Assembly (NCBI GenBank): GCA_032718475.1
Contig: JAUCBJ010004143.1
Span: 1 to 20,004, forward strand
Length of the DNA stretch: 20,004 bases
Source of the DNA: Nemertoderma westbladi
Lineage: Eukaryota > Xenacoelomorpha > Nemertodermatida > Nemertodermatidae
Direction of reading: 5' to 3'
Made by a program: the position numbers and the translations under genes. Under the pieces are notes generated by a model, which saw only the letters and a list, made by a program, of their open reading frames with translations, was not told where the DNA came from and did no database searches. Positions 1-7,914 of the stretch are shown one piece after another. Each line of letters opens with the position of its first letter. Position 1 is the stretch's first letter.

Positions 1-108
1 AATATTAATAGTACCATAGTGGATAATTCTAACCAAACTTTTGTTGCAGGAAATAATATTTTGCCCGATAGTAGTAATTTAAATCCGAGCCATTTTAATA
101 TGAATGTA

Positions 109-163
109 GGATTACTATTTAAATTATTTCCTACATTGTAGGAAATAATTTAAATAGTAATCC
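109..163. repeat. Perfect 26-bp inverted repeat with 3-nt loop
   Basis: Positions 109-134 are the exact reverse complement of 138-163, with 'att' as the loop. The left arm starts ggattactattt and the right arm ends aaatagtaatcc. The palindrome breaks the reading frame of the Asn-rich segment and introduces a TAG at 139-141. Confidence 0.95.
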
Positions 164-340
164 CGTTTCGAATTTACAAAATAATTCAAATATTTTATAT
201 TTAGATAAGCAAAATAATTTAAATAATAATCCCGTTTCTAATTTAGGTGTACAAAATAATTTAATTGATTTAGAGGATAATATTGGTAATGGTGCTATTA
301 ATATAAACGTGGCGGATGTGCGTGGCCCGGCAAATGAGAG

Positions 341-630
341 CCTGGTAGGCCACGTAGTTAGTAGGCAGGAGGTGGCGGGGGTGAGAAACCCCAGTGAGGG
401 CCTGGTAGGCCGCGTAGTTAGTGGGCAGGAGGTGGCGGGGGTAGGAAACCCCAATGAGGGCCTGGTAGGCCACGTAGTTAGTAGGCAGGAGGTATCGGGG
501 GTGAGAAACCCCAGTGGGAGCCTGGTAGGCCACGTAGTTAGTAGGCAGGAAGTGACGGGGTTGAGTCAACCCGAGGCGGGCCTGGTAGGCCGCACAGTAG
601 TAGAGGGAGAGGCGGGGGTGAATGGACCCA
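341..630 (+). repeat. 60-bp coding tandem repeat (4 full copies plus a partial)
   Basis: Units start at 341, 401, 461, 521 and 581 with cctggtaggcc, exactly 60 bp apart. They differ by substitutions only, with no indels. The fifth unit decays after about 40 bp. The period is a multiple of three, so the frame is preserved and each unit gives 20 residues. Confidence 0.95.
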
Positions 631-707
631 GCCGCAGTGGGGTTAGTGTGTCGACTAGAGAGGGGTGTGGAGTGAAGCAAGAGATGGTGAAGTAATAGGT
701 GGCGAGT

Positions 708-731
708 GGGGGGGGGGGGGGGGGGGGGGGG
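708..731 (+). repeat. Poly-G tract, 24 G
   Basis: Uninterrupted run of 24 G, ten bases after the TAA TAG stop pair. It could form a G-quadruplex and is prone to length variation or sequencing error. A second run of 17 G lies at 767-783. Confidence 0.95.
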
Positions 732-766
732 CTACAGGAGCCCCACAACGAGAGATTAGCGCGAGA

Positions 767-783
767 GGGGGGGGGGGGGGGGG
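767..783 (+). repeat. Poly-G tract, 17 G
   Basis: Uninterrupted run of 17 G within the putative Gag N-terminal region. Frame choice after this tract is ambiguous. Confidence 0.95.
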
Positions 784-1135
784 CAAAGAGTGTCCCACAA
801 GCGTCGGCGGATAATGCGCTGGGCAAATTAGGTGAACCGCAGCACCTGGCGATGGAGAATAGTAGGGGGGTTACGAATATCCCCAGCGGCGTGCGATCGA
901 GCAGAGAGAGACAGGTTGACGTCGCGAGAGGGCGAGCAACGAGACGTCGAGCCCAATCAGAAGAGGGAAGAAGAGCAGTGGAGTTTAACCGGGAGGTCGA
1001 TGAGAGATCTCACGAGCGGGGATACTGCACTGCAGAGAGAAAAAGGAAAGAGAGTAGAAGAAGTGTCGTCGCGAACGATAGGAGAGCGAGGACGGATAGC
1101 GAGCTGTTAGTAGTAGAGATGGAGATGGAGAGTCA

Positions 1136-1803
1136 GTGGGGTCGAACTCCGGGAGATTGCCGTCGTCCCGGGAGACGCGACCTGACGAGGCGTACTATGC
1201 ACCAAGAGAGGGGTACGGGATGTACCGGTACGAGGACGAGAGCAGTAGAGGGGATCGAAGAGAAACTTCCCAACGGGAAACACCTGCCGATCGAGAATAT
1301 GGTAGCCGCGGGGAGGATTATTCGAGAAGGTTAAACTTCGACCCCGAGCGACACATACAGACTGGAGGACATACTGTAGGCCTTACTGCACATACCATAG
1401 GCCACGCTGGAAGAGATAATGTAGGCGATAGGATAGCGCGGACCACGGGATTAAACCCGGAGGTCGCGGAGTACATACCGGCAGGTAGGCCAGAAGTGGA
1501 TAGGCCTATACCGGTACCAGCACAGCAGTATGACTACAGCATGCAAGGACATAACATATATCCAGGGGAGGGGAGAGTTATTGCGGATAGGTGCATGGGC
1601 CCCAATATATTAACATCCACCCCAGTATCAAACATACCGGTGGGGGGGGGGGGGGGGGACAGGGTGACATTCCCCCATCACAATATCAACAATACACCTC
1701 AATAGGAATAAGAACATCGAACCCCTTGGACGAGAATAGATCGTGCGACACCGAAATATGGAGGGGGCCGCTACCCCCGATGATATATCCAAGCCAAAGA
1801 TAG
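1136..1803 (+). pseudogene. Gag N-terminal region, Arg/Tyr/Pro-rich, frame change at poly-G
   Basis: Frame 2 is open from 1136 to 1705, giving a sequence rich in Arg, Glu, Tyr and Pro, with no recognised domain. Frame 1 is open over 1591-1803 and runs toward the main gag frame, separated from it only by a TAG at 1801-1803. A tract of 17 G (1642-1658) lies in the overlap and is the likely site of the 2-to-1 frame change, whether by mutation, transcript slippage or a miscounted homopolymer. After the TAG the same frame stays open through the DUF1759-like Gag. The residues around the stop are Gln-Arg-stop-Ala. Low-complexity composition makes function unassignable. It most simply is the disordered N-terminal part of Gag. 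Confidence 0.4.
1642..1658 (+). repeat. Poly-G tract, 17 G, at a frame change
   Basis: Run of 17 G in the overlap of two open frames (ending at 1705 and 1803). Only the second is continuous with the main gag frame. Confidence 0.95.
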
Positions 1804-3590
1804 GCAGCGAATAGGACGAACGGGCCGCACCCAACAGGAGAATCTATACAGCATCCATCGAACCCATTGCAAGCACAAGCGATGGGAATGGCCACATTGA
1901 TCGATGCATTAAAAACCAGGATAGAGTTACCACCCGTGGAACCATTTAAATTCGATGGAAGCAGGCCGGAAGAATACCTGCAGTTTCGGCGCATGTATAG
2001 CAATGAAATACTAACGAAGAATTTGACACAAGCGGAGTGCCTAAAGTATCTGCAAGTGTATACAGGAGGCCCAGCATACGACATCGTGAGGCAATACCAG
2101 GGCATCGAGGGCGGCTTCACGACAGCATGGCGGGCACTAGACAGGGAGTACGGGCACCCGGCCAAGATCATCTGGCAGACCCTGAGAGGTATAACATCGG
2201 GTGGCCTACAGGATAACCCCGTCAGCAAAAAGACATTCGCGAACAAAGTTGAGAAGGCGCTAATCGTGCTAAAGACACTGGACGCACCATACGAACTCAA
2301 CGCGTCTAACAACATCACCACGATAGTGCAGGCACTGCCGATGTGGCTGCGCAACAAGTGGAGGAAGATCGCTTTCTCCGCTCGAGACAAGAAGGGTGCG
2401 GAACCGGGTTTAGAAGAAATGTCGAGCTTCTTAAACTATGAAGCCGAACTAATAACGGACCCAGTCTATAGCGAGGATAGCCTGGGAAAGGGACCAAAGA
2501 CCGAATACCACAGGCCGAAACCAGAACATAAAGCGGCGAACGCATTGCCAAAGCTCAGACAGTCACTGCCGTACGCAGCAACGCAGGGGACTACCAGTCC
2601 ACAAGTAGCCGGGGGTAAGACCACATCATGGAGCGGACAGGGGAAAAATAATAACACAAATAAACATAACCCCAGCACACCCAGTAGGCCGAACCCAAGC
2701 AATAAGAACAGTAGGGACTTTGGTACGAACGCAAGTGCGATATGCAGCGCACTGTATAAGGACGGCTACAACCCAAAGAACAAATGCCAATTATATACAA
2801 ATTCACTTCATCAGACCATGAACTGCAGGTATTGGCAAGCGCTACCCTGGTCGGAATACGCGAGGAGAAATAAAATTTGTTCTCGATGTGTGATGAGTGG
2901 ACACAAAGCTAGCCAATGCAAGGAAACACCAATCAAATTCGGTCAAAGTAAAGGGCAGACGATGGCAACGAGCACCATAGGGGCAAAGAAGAGAGGAACG
3001 GTACTACTCAGGGTAGTATCAGTGCGGGTGATTGGGGAAGGCAATCGATCAGTAACCACGCTGATGCTGGTCGACAGTGGAGCAGCCTTCACGTTGGTTG
3101 AGAATTGGGTGGCCGAAGAGATAGGATTGAGGACGGGGCCAAGTAGAATGGCGGTAACAACCATCTCCAGCAAAGATGAGGTCCTGGAGATGAGGACCGG
3201 TCGGTGCGGGATAGCAGCGATAGCACCAGGATGCGACTACGGGGCGACCATCGACCCCGTCCAGGTGATAGAGTCGATAAATATCAACGCCAGGCGACCA
3301 ACCAACATCGAGGTCGAACAATATAAATTCCTGGACAACATCGACTTCTCAATACCAGATGTGGACATTAGGAAGGTATCCATTATAGTAGGAATGGACT
3401 GCCCGACGGCCCACGAGAGAATGCAGACGGTCTTCCGATACCGTTTAGGATGTCAGAGACATCAGGATGCATATTCGCGGGAACTATGCGGGAGATGGAA
3501 GACAAAGGAGCGGAGGAGCAGCTCAGGAGACTGCTCAGGCAGGATTTTGAGGGATTGAAAGAGACCGGGCCGGGGTCGGAACCTCGGTAG
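1804..3590 (+). pseudogene. gag-pro: BEL/Pao Gag (DUF1759-like), CCHC knuckle and aspartic protease
   Basis: Structural Gag and protease part of the polyprotein. Frame 1 is open from 1804 (after the TAG at 1801) to 3558. The first part (from about 1930, motif PFKFDGSRPEEYLQFRRMY) matches the DUF1759-type Gag of BEL/Pao elements. A basic, Asn/Pro-rich linker follows. A zinc knuckle CSRCVMSGHKASQC (C-x2-C-x4-H-x4-C) lies at 2878-2919 and would bind RNA in Gag. The DUF1758-like retropepsin has its catalytic motif LVDSGAAFTLV around Asp at 3073-3075. Frame 1 becomes non-family-like near 3450, where frame 3 (SGCIFAG and an Asp/Glu/Leu-rich stretch) continues to a TAG at 3588-3590, so an indel lies around 3440-3450. 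The TTG at 1867 is not a convincing start. Translation probably begins upstream. Confidence 0.85.
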
Positions 3591-4401
3591 AAGATAAACA
3601 GGCTTTACAGAGCGTAAAGGAATTGATGACATGCAATGAGGGGCGGTATACCATAGGGATGGTATGGAAACTACGAAATTACCACTACCCAACAACAAAG
3701 GAATGGTACTCACGAGGCTTCGTAAGTTGAAGCAAACGCTAAAACGGAGCCCCGAAAAGAATGAGTACATTCATAAGACGATTAAGAAGTACGTCGAGAA
3801 AGGATGGGCCGTAGAGTTACCGGTCGATGAACCGAACACGGACAGGACCTATTACCTGCCACTCCATGTGGCTCTAGATCCGAAGAAAGGTATACTGCGG
3901 ATGGTAGTTGACGCGTCGGCCAAAACCGACGGCAAATGCCTAAACGATTATCTGTTGGAGGGTCCCAATATCTATAACTCAGGGATCGAGGTCCTACTCA
4001 TATTCAGGAACAGGAAACACGCCTTCACCTGCGACATCGAAGGCATGCTCAACCAAGTCCGTGTAACGGAAGAGGATAGCGACAGTCAGCGCTTCCTATG
4101 GTACAACGGTGACGAGGAACCGTCGACAATACCGATGTATAAGATGGTAGTACAGAATATGGGAGCCAAGTCATCTTCATTTACGATGACTGTGGCCGTA
4201 AGGGACACGGTAGAAGGGAAGGAAGATAATTATAGCGCCAAAGCCGTCAATATGATTCGACGCGGCTTCTATGTAGACGACGGGATGGAGTCTAGAAATA
4301 CGGTTAAGGAACTACTGGATACGGGGCGCGAGGTTCGCGACATCCTAAAAGGATCCGGGTTTAACCAACCAAGTTCCAATCCAGCTCGCAAGAGCTCATG
4401 A
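3575..4401 (+). pseudogene. pol: BEL/Pao reverse transcriptase domain
   Basis: RNA-directed DNA polymerase that copies the element RNA. The segment starts in frame 2 (3575-3668; EDKQALQSV and GRYTIGMVWK, typical of the region before Pao RTs) and shifts to frame 1 near 3668. Frame 1 (ATG 3664) carries LPLPNNKGMVLTRL, the palm motif DIEGMLNQVRV with the first catalytic Asp at 4033, RFLWYNGDEE, and FYVDDGMES with the catalytic Asp pair at 4276-4281. All three catalytic aspartates are present. The frame ends at TGA 4399-4401, while the family-like sequence resumes in frame 3 from about 4365. Two frame changes in under 800 bp mean this copy could not make a full RT as read. The ATG is a convenience start inside the polyprotein. 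Confidence 0.88.
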
Positions 4402-4790
4402 AAGCCATAGAGGACAGGAGGCCAGAGTCGACCATGGATAATCCCACGACAGCCAAGGGACAGGACATGGTGAACAAAAGGGTAGAGTCCCAGCAGAAGG
4501 CACTAGGGATCGTGTGGAACAGAGAGACAGACGAACTGAAGTACCAATTGAGCCAGGAGGGCGCAGACATCCACACAAAGAGGGGCTATGTGTCGTACAT
4601 AGCAAGGATATATGACCCCCTAGGCCTAGCATCCCCATTACTAGTCACAGGGAAACAGATACTTAAGAAAGTATACAAACTAAAGGAAGAATGGGACACA
4701 GAGGTCCCGGAAGAGATCAGCAAGCAATGGAGCAAGTGGACAGAGTTTAGAACAGATGGGGACATACAGCATGCCGAGGGTGTATTTCCC
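4365..4790 (+). pseudogene. pol: Pao A17-type segment between RT and RNase H
   Basis: Frame 3 segment joining RT to RNase H. KALGIVWNRETDELKY and YDPLGLASPLLVTGKQILKK are the hallmark of the Pfam 'Pao retrotransposon peptidase' (A17) region of BEL/Pao Pol. Frame 3 is closed upstream by a TAA at 4362-4364 and becomes unfamiliar after about 4790 (nominal stop 4890-4892), where frame 1 takes over with RNase H. It therefore sits between two indels. Whether the A17 region is a true peptidase in this family is unsettled. Here it serves as a diagnostic family marker. Confidence 0.82.
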
Positions 4791-5268
4791 GAATGGGGAC
4801 ATGACGGACCTGGATCTACACATGTTCTCCGATGCGTCATTGGAGGCATATGGAGCGGCACTCTACCTAGTACAACGGGAGGGGGCTCATAAGCCCAGGC
4901 TTGCATTCAGCAAAGCTAAGTCGACGCCGCCAGATTCAGCATCAGTCCCGAAACTTGAGTTGACAGCTGCGAGGTTAGGAGTAAGGGCCACAGCCTACTT
5001 GATGGATGCTATTCCCAACATAGTGGAAACACACTACTGGATGGACTCCATGGTAGTGCTTGGTTGGCTACACAATGAGAGGACGAGATACCCTATATTC
5101 GTCGCAAATAGGGTGGACGAAATAAGAGCCATGACGGAATTGGAAAGGTGGCACTACTGCCCAACGGACGAGAACCCAGCAGACTTGTTATCGAGGGGCG
5201 TTAACACGCCACACTTTCTTGAAGAAGGAAGTATTGTGGCAACACGGGCCGCAATTTCTGAACGATAA
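4756..5268 (+). pseudogene. pol: BEL/Pao RNase H domain
   Basis: RNase H degrades the RNA strand during reverse transcription. Frame 1 from ATG 4756 contains HMFSDASLEAYGAALYL (catalytic Asp at about 4831), SVPKLELTAARLG (catalytic Glu), YWMDSMVVLGWL (catalytic Asp) and WHYCPTDENPADLLSRG (the last conserved Asp), so the active site is complete. The tail after LLSRG is not family-like up to the TAA at 5266-5268. The expected LWQHGPQFL motif is found in frame 2 from about 5230, which indicates an indel around 5200-5235. The ATG is arbitrary, because the domain is internal to Pol. Confidence 0.88.
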
Positions 5269-5954
5269 GACAGCCTGGCCGCCGATGAGAAAGGTGGACC
5301 CGGGCTCAGGAGAAGTAGCATTAGAGGAAGAGGGAGGGGATTCAGAAGGTGAAGAGATATATAGCCAGATGGTGAGGGAGATAAGGGACGTGCAACCAAA
5401 ACCGGAAGAACTGTGCGATAACCCGACGGACAAACTCCTTAGCTACAGCTCAAGTTGGTATAAGACCAAGAAGTTAGTGGCGTACTGGAGAGCCTTCGGG
5501 GATTTCCCCAAGGGAGTCGGCAAAGACATAAAAAATAAACCGCACATTGATCTGGAGGGAGCGGCCAAGGCCATCATCTGCTACGAACAGAAAAAGAATT
5601 ACGGCGACGGGGTGGAACGCGTCGGTAAACAACAGCATCTCCGACCGGACAGTGAGCTGATCGCGCTGTCGCCACAACTCAATGATGATGGAATCTTAGT
5701 AATGAACTCTAGGGTGTTGAACAACAACAGTATCATCATTCCACCAAAGCCCATCATCATCCCTAATGGTTCGCCGATAGTCCACCAGATCATCTGGGAC
5801 TCCCACAAGTCGATATTGCACGGGGGCACCAACCGAACCCTCACGGAGATATGAAGGACCTTTTGGGTCAAACAGTTAAGAAAGAAGGTAAAGGCGGTAG
5901 TGGGGCAGTGCCAGACCTGCCGACGAACAAAGAAGGAGCGAGCCATACATACAC
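5219..5954 (+). pseudogene. pol: RNase H-integrase linker and integrase H2C2 zinc region, interrupted by TGA
   Basis: Frame 2 begins with LWQHGPQFL, the conserved junction after RNase H, then a charged linker. It ends with the integrase N-terminal zinc-binding region: SHKSILHGG gives H-x4-H near 5803-5820, and CQTC gives the Cys pair at 5909-5920. A TGA at 5852-5854 interrupts the domain where family members usually have a basic residue. CGA to TGA by CpG decay is a simple explanation (inference). Frame 2 continues past the stop with FWVKQLRKKVKAVVGQ, so the domain is otherwise intact. The next part of integrase is in frame 3 from 5955. Confidence 0.82.
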
Positions 5955-6596
5955 ATGGCGCCACTACCGATTAAGATTAAGGTGATGCGGCACACGGAGA
6001 AGCGCTACGGCATTATCTTTGTATGTAACAACACGCGGGCGGTAGGGATAGAACTCGCCCAAGACGCAACCGCGTCGGCATTAATCAATGCCCTTGAGAG
6101 GTTCAGAGACCACAAAGGTGGGACGATCGCAGTAATATACTCCGACAACGGAACCAACTTTGTGGGGGCAGAGAACGAGCTGGCGGATGCCTTGGACATC
6201 ATGGAAGGGGAGGAAGTCAGGGCAGCCATGAGAAGACAACAGGTGAAGTGGGAGAGGAGGACACCGTATGCTCCGCATACTCTAGGATGCGTCGAGAGAC
6301 TCGTGGGTAGGTCCAAGCGTCTGATGATGAAGTTGATGAACACCCACATGGTAACAGAGGACGTACTGAGGACGGTACTAGCAAAGTGTGAGGGTATCAT
6401 TAATAGCAGGCCGCTATATCCAGAAAATGATGACCCAGAGTTATTAGATGTGCTGACGCCCAGTCACTTTCTAATGGAGAGGCCGACGACCATCGACATG
6501 CGGGGTGTAGACCCAGACGATATACACTCCCGACAGAGTTGGAAAGTCGCCAAGGCGATAAGCGCAGAGTACTGGAGGAGGTGGGTCGAGGAATAG
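5955..6596 (+). pseudogene. pol: BEL/Pao integrase catalytic core lacking the first Asp
   Basis: Integrase inserts the cDNA into host DNA. Frame 3 opens with MAPLP, the conserved start of the linker before the core, but passes at once to RHTEKRYGIIFVC. The roughly 25-residue stretch in between, which in BEL/Pao carries the first catalytic Asp (GVDYFGP type), is missing. The second Asp is present in YSDNGTNFVG (Asp at 6144-6146) and the Glu in GCVERLVGRSK (6294-6296). Family motifs INSRPLY and LTPSHFLM follow. The frame ends at TAG 6594-6596, and the downstream tail switches frame. With a deleted catalytic residue this integrase is probably inactive. Confidence 0.88.
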
Positions 6597-6857
6597 CAAG
6601 AAGATATAGAAGAGATAGGAGAAGCAAGTGGAGATATACAAATAGGGAGTTGAAGGAGGGTGATCGTCACGGACGATACCATCATCAACAACCAATGGAG
6701 ATTGGCGAGGGTTGTGGGCACTTACTCCGATGAGGACGGAAGAGTCCGATCGGTAGAAGTGCGGATAGGTGGTAAGATAGGAGCGAAAGATAGGAAGACC
6801 TACAGGAGGGCTGTAGGAAAGTGCTGCCTGCTAGAGGGCGCACCTTATTTGAGTTGA
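6597..6857 (+). pseudogene. pol: DUF5641-like C-terminal tail of Pol
   Basis: C-terminal region of BEL/Pao integrase. Basic sequence ending RRSKWRYTNRELKEGD is in frame 2 (to about 6660). Then frame 3 gives QWRLARVVGTYSDEDGRVRSVEV and KCCLLEGA, the signature of the DUF5641 tail (usual pattern W-L-G-R-V-x-Y-P-G-D-G-x-V-R-x-V and K-L-x-L-L-E). Stop TGA at 6855-6857. At least two frame changes separate it from the integrase core. This marks the end of Pol. Confidence 0.82.
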
Positions 6858-6955
6858 GTTTAGTCGTCCAAATGTTGGACTGAGGGGGGTGGGATTGAGG
6901 GCGAGACGCCCTTGCCACACATAAATAAAAAAAAAAAAAAAAAAATAAATAAAGA
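6858..6955 (+). other. Post-pol junction: two hairpins, PPT-like G tract, A-rich tract
   Basis: Just after the Pol stop there is a hairpin (6866-6871/6875-6880, gtccaa/ttggac), then a purine tract gaggggggtggg (about 6882-6893), a second hairpin (6898-6903/6907-6912, agggcg/cgccct), and an A-rich stretch with aataaa motifs (6921-6955). The G tract resembles the tract before the 3' LTR (11210-11218) and sits where BEL/Pao elements normally have their polypurine tract. A relict of the ancestral 3' end is an inference. Confidence 0.5.
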
Positions 6956-6994
6956 AAGAGAAAGTAATAGTACGTAGTAGGTACGTAGTGAGTA

Positions 6995-7430
6995 AAATAG
7001 GCAGATAGAAGTTAGTAAGAGTTAGTAGTAAGAGGGTACGTAGTACCATTAGTTAGAGTTAGAAGTTAGTAAGAGGGTACGTAGTACCGGTTAGTAAGAG
7101 TTAGTGGAGTTAGAAGTTAGTAAGAGGGTACGTAGTACCGGTTAGTAAGAGTTAGTAGAGTTAGAAGTTAGTAAGAGGGTACATAGTACCGGTTAGTAAG
7201 AGTTAGTAGAGTTAGAAGTTGGTAAGAGGGTACGTAGTACCGGCTAGTAAGAGTTAGTAGAGTTAGAAGTTAGTAAGAGGGTACGTAGTACCGGTTAGTA
7301 AGTGTTAGTGGAGTTAGAGGTTAGTGAGAGGGTACGTAGTACCGGTTAGTAGGAGTTAGTTAGAAGTTAGTAAGAGGGTACGTATAGTACCGTTAGTAGC
7401 AAGAGTTAGTGGTAGGAAGGTATGTATGAT
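6995..7430. repeat. 51-bp tandem array, about 8 copies
   Basis: Units of the form gttagtaagagggtacgtagtaccg plus gttagtaagagttagtagagttagaa repeat with 51-bp spacing (landmark gagggtacgtagtacc near 7032, 7073, 7123, 7173, 7225, 7276, 7328 and 7375; the first and last spacings are shorter). Each unit contains the inverted pair ggtac-gta-gtacc. Stops in all frames make coding unlikely. It lies between pol and the downstream ORF. Confidence 0.9.
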
Positions 7431-7914
7431 ATAAAATATAGTGAGAGTTAGTAGAGATTAGTTAGGAAGTTAGTAGAGATAGTAGTGAGTAGCGAGAGGG
7501 GGGCACGTGGGTATAGCTGGATAAATCGTGTAGGCCACGCGACGCATACTGTTGTACTGCACAGGCCCACAGAGTAGGCCAGAATGCGGATTATAGAATA
7601 GAATAATCCACTGGCGGAATACTGATAGCACAGTGGTAGGATTAAATTAAATTAAAATAAAATTAGAAATTAGACAAAATATGGTAACAGTAGGAGAAAT
7701 ATTCTGGAACATAATTAAAGTAACGGACAGAATTACGAAATTTAGTACAATTTGATAGATTTAGAAAATTAGGTAGGAAAATTAGGCGATAACTTAGGAT
7801 TCTGTGAGAGATAGGCCATTGTCGAACTGTATAAACCATCGTAACTTTATCACTCATCTGTACTGCGCCTTGGCAAGGCACTACCTTACAGGTTAGCGAT
7901 TGAGAGAGTTCGAA
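7431..7914 (+). other. Non-coding spacer before the downstream ORF
   Basis: No gene is supported here. The first part keeps degenerate gttagtagag motifs from the tandem array. The middle is GC-mixed (near 7500-7600), and 7640-7800 is A-rich. Near the ORF, cactaccttacag (7880-7892) resembles a 3' splice site and could feed a subgenomic mRNA for the ORF; this is speculation from position and a short motif. Confidence 0.35.

Larger units (their letters stand above)
1..695 (+). pseudogene. N-terminal Gag region: Asn-rich segment plus 20-residue tandem repeats
   Basis: Unrecognised, low-complexity coding sequence upstream of the BEL/Pao gag. It is open from the left edge in frame 1 to a TAG at 139-141, and in frame 3 from 123 to a TAA at 693-695. 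The first part is rich in Asn and Ser. The second contains 4.7 copies of an exactly 60-bp repeat (from 341), each encoding a 20-residue unit of the type LVGHVVSRQEVAGVRNPS. The frame change falls at a 26-bp perfect inverted repeat (109-134/138-163) that looks like a 32-bp template-switch insertion; removing it brings the two frames into line. The ORF ends in tandem TAA TAG stops, after which the same frame reopens. Role unknown. It may be an N-terminal extension of Gag, or a separate leader ORF. Evidence that it is translated is limited to open frames and the multiple-of-three repeat period. Confidence 0.5.
699..1334 (+). pseudogene. Gag N-terminal region continued: poly-Gly and Arg/Glu-rich
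   Basis: Frame 3 reopens right after the TAA TAG pair at 693-698 and stays open to 1334. It begins with two glycine runs encoded by poly-G tracts (708-731 and 767-783), followed by a highly charged Arg/Glu-rich stretch. An alternative frame is open at 832-1110 and also gives Arg/Glu-rich sequence, so I cannot say which is used after the second G tract. From about 1136 a third frame looks more protein-like. No domain is recognised. Arg/Glu-rich low-complexity sequence can arise in any frame of purine-rich DNA, so translation is uncertain. Position and strand suit an N-terminal Gag extension. Confidence 0.35.

Noticed and set aside
832-1110. Independent Arg/Glu-rich gene
   Set aside because: Purine-rich DNA gives charged sequence in several frames; no domain and no convincing start.
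1686-2390. Antisense 234-codon ORF with hydrophobic segments
   Set aside because: Shadow of the gag coding strand, which has clear family motifs.
6995-7430. CRISPR array or telomeric repeat
   Set aside because: Units are contiguous without unique spacers, and ttagta/gttag motifs are not a regular telomere hexamer.
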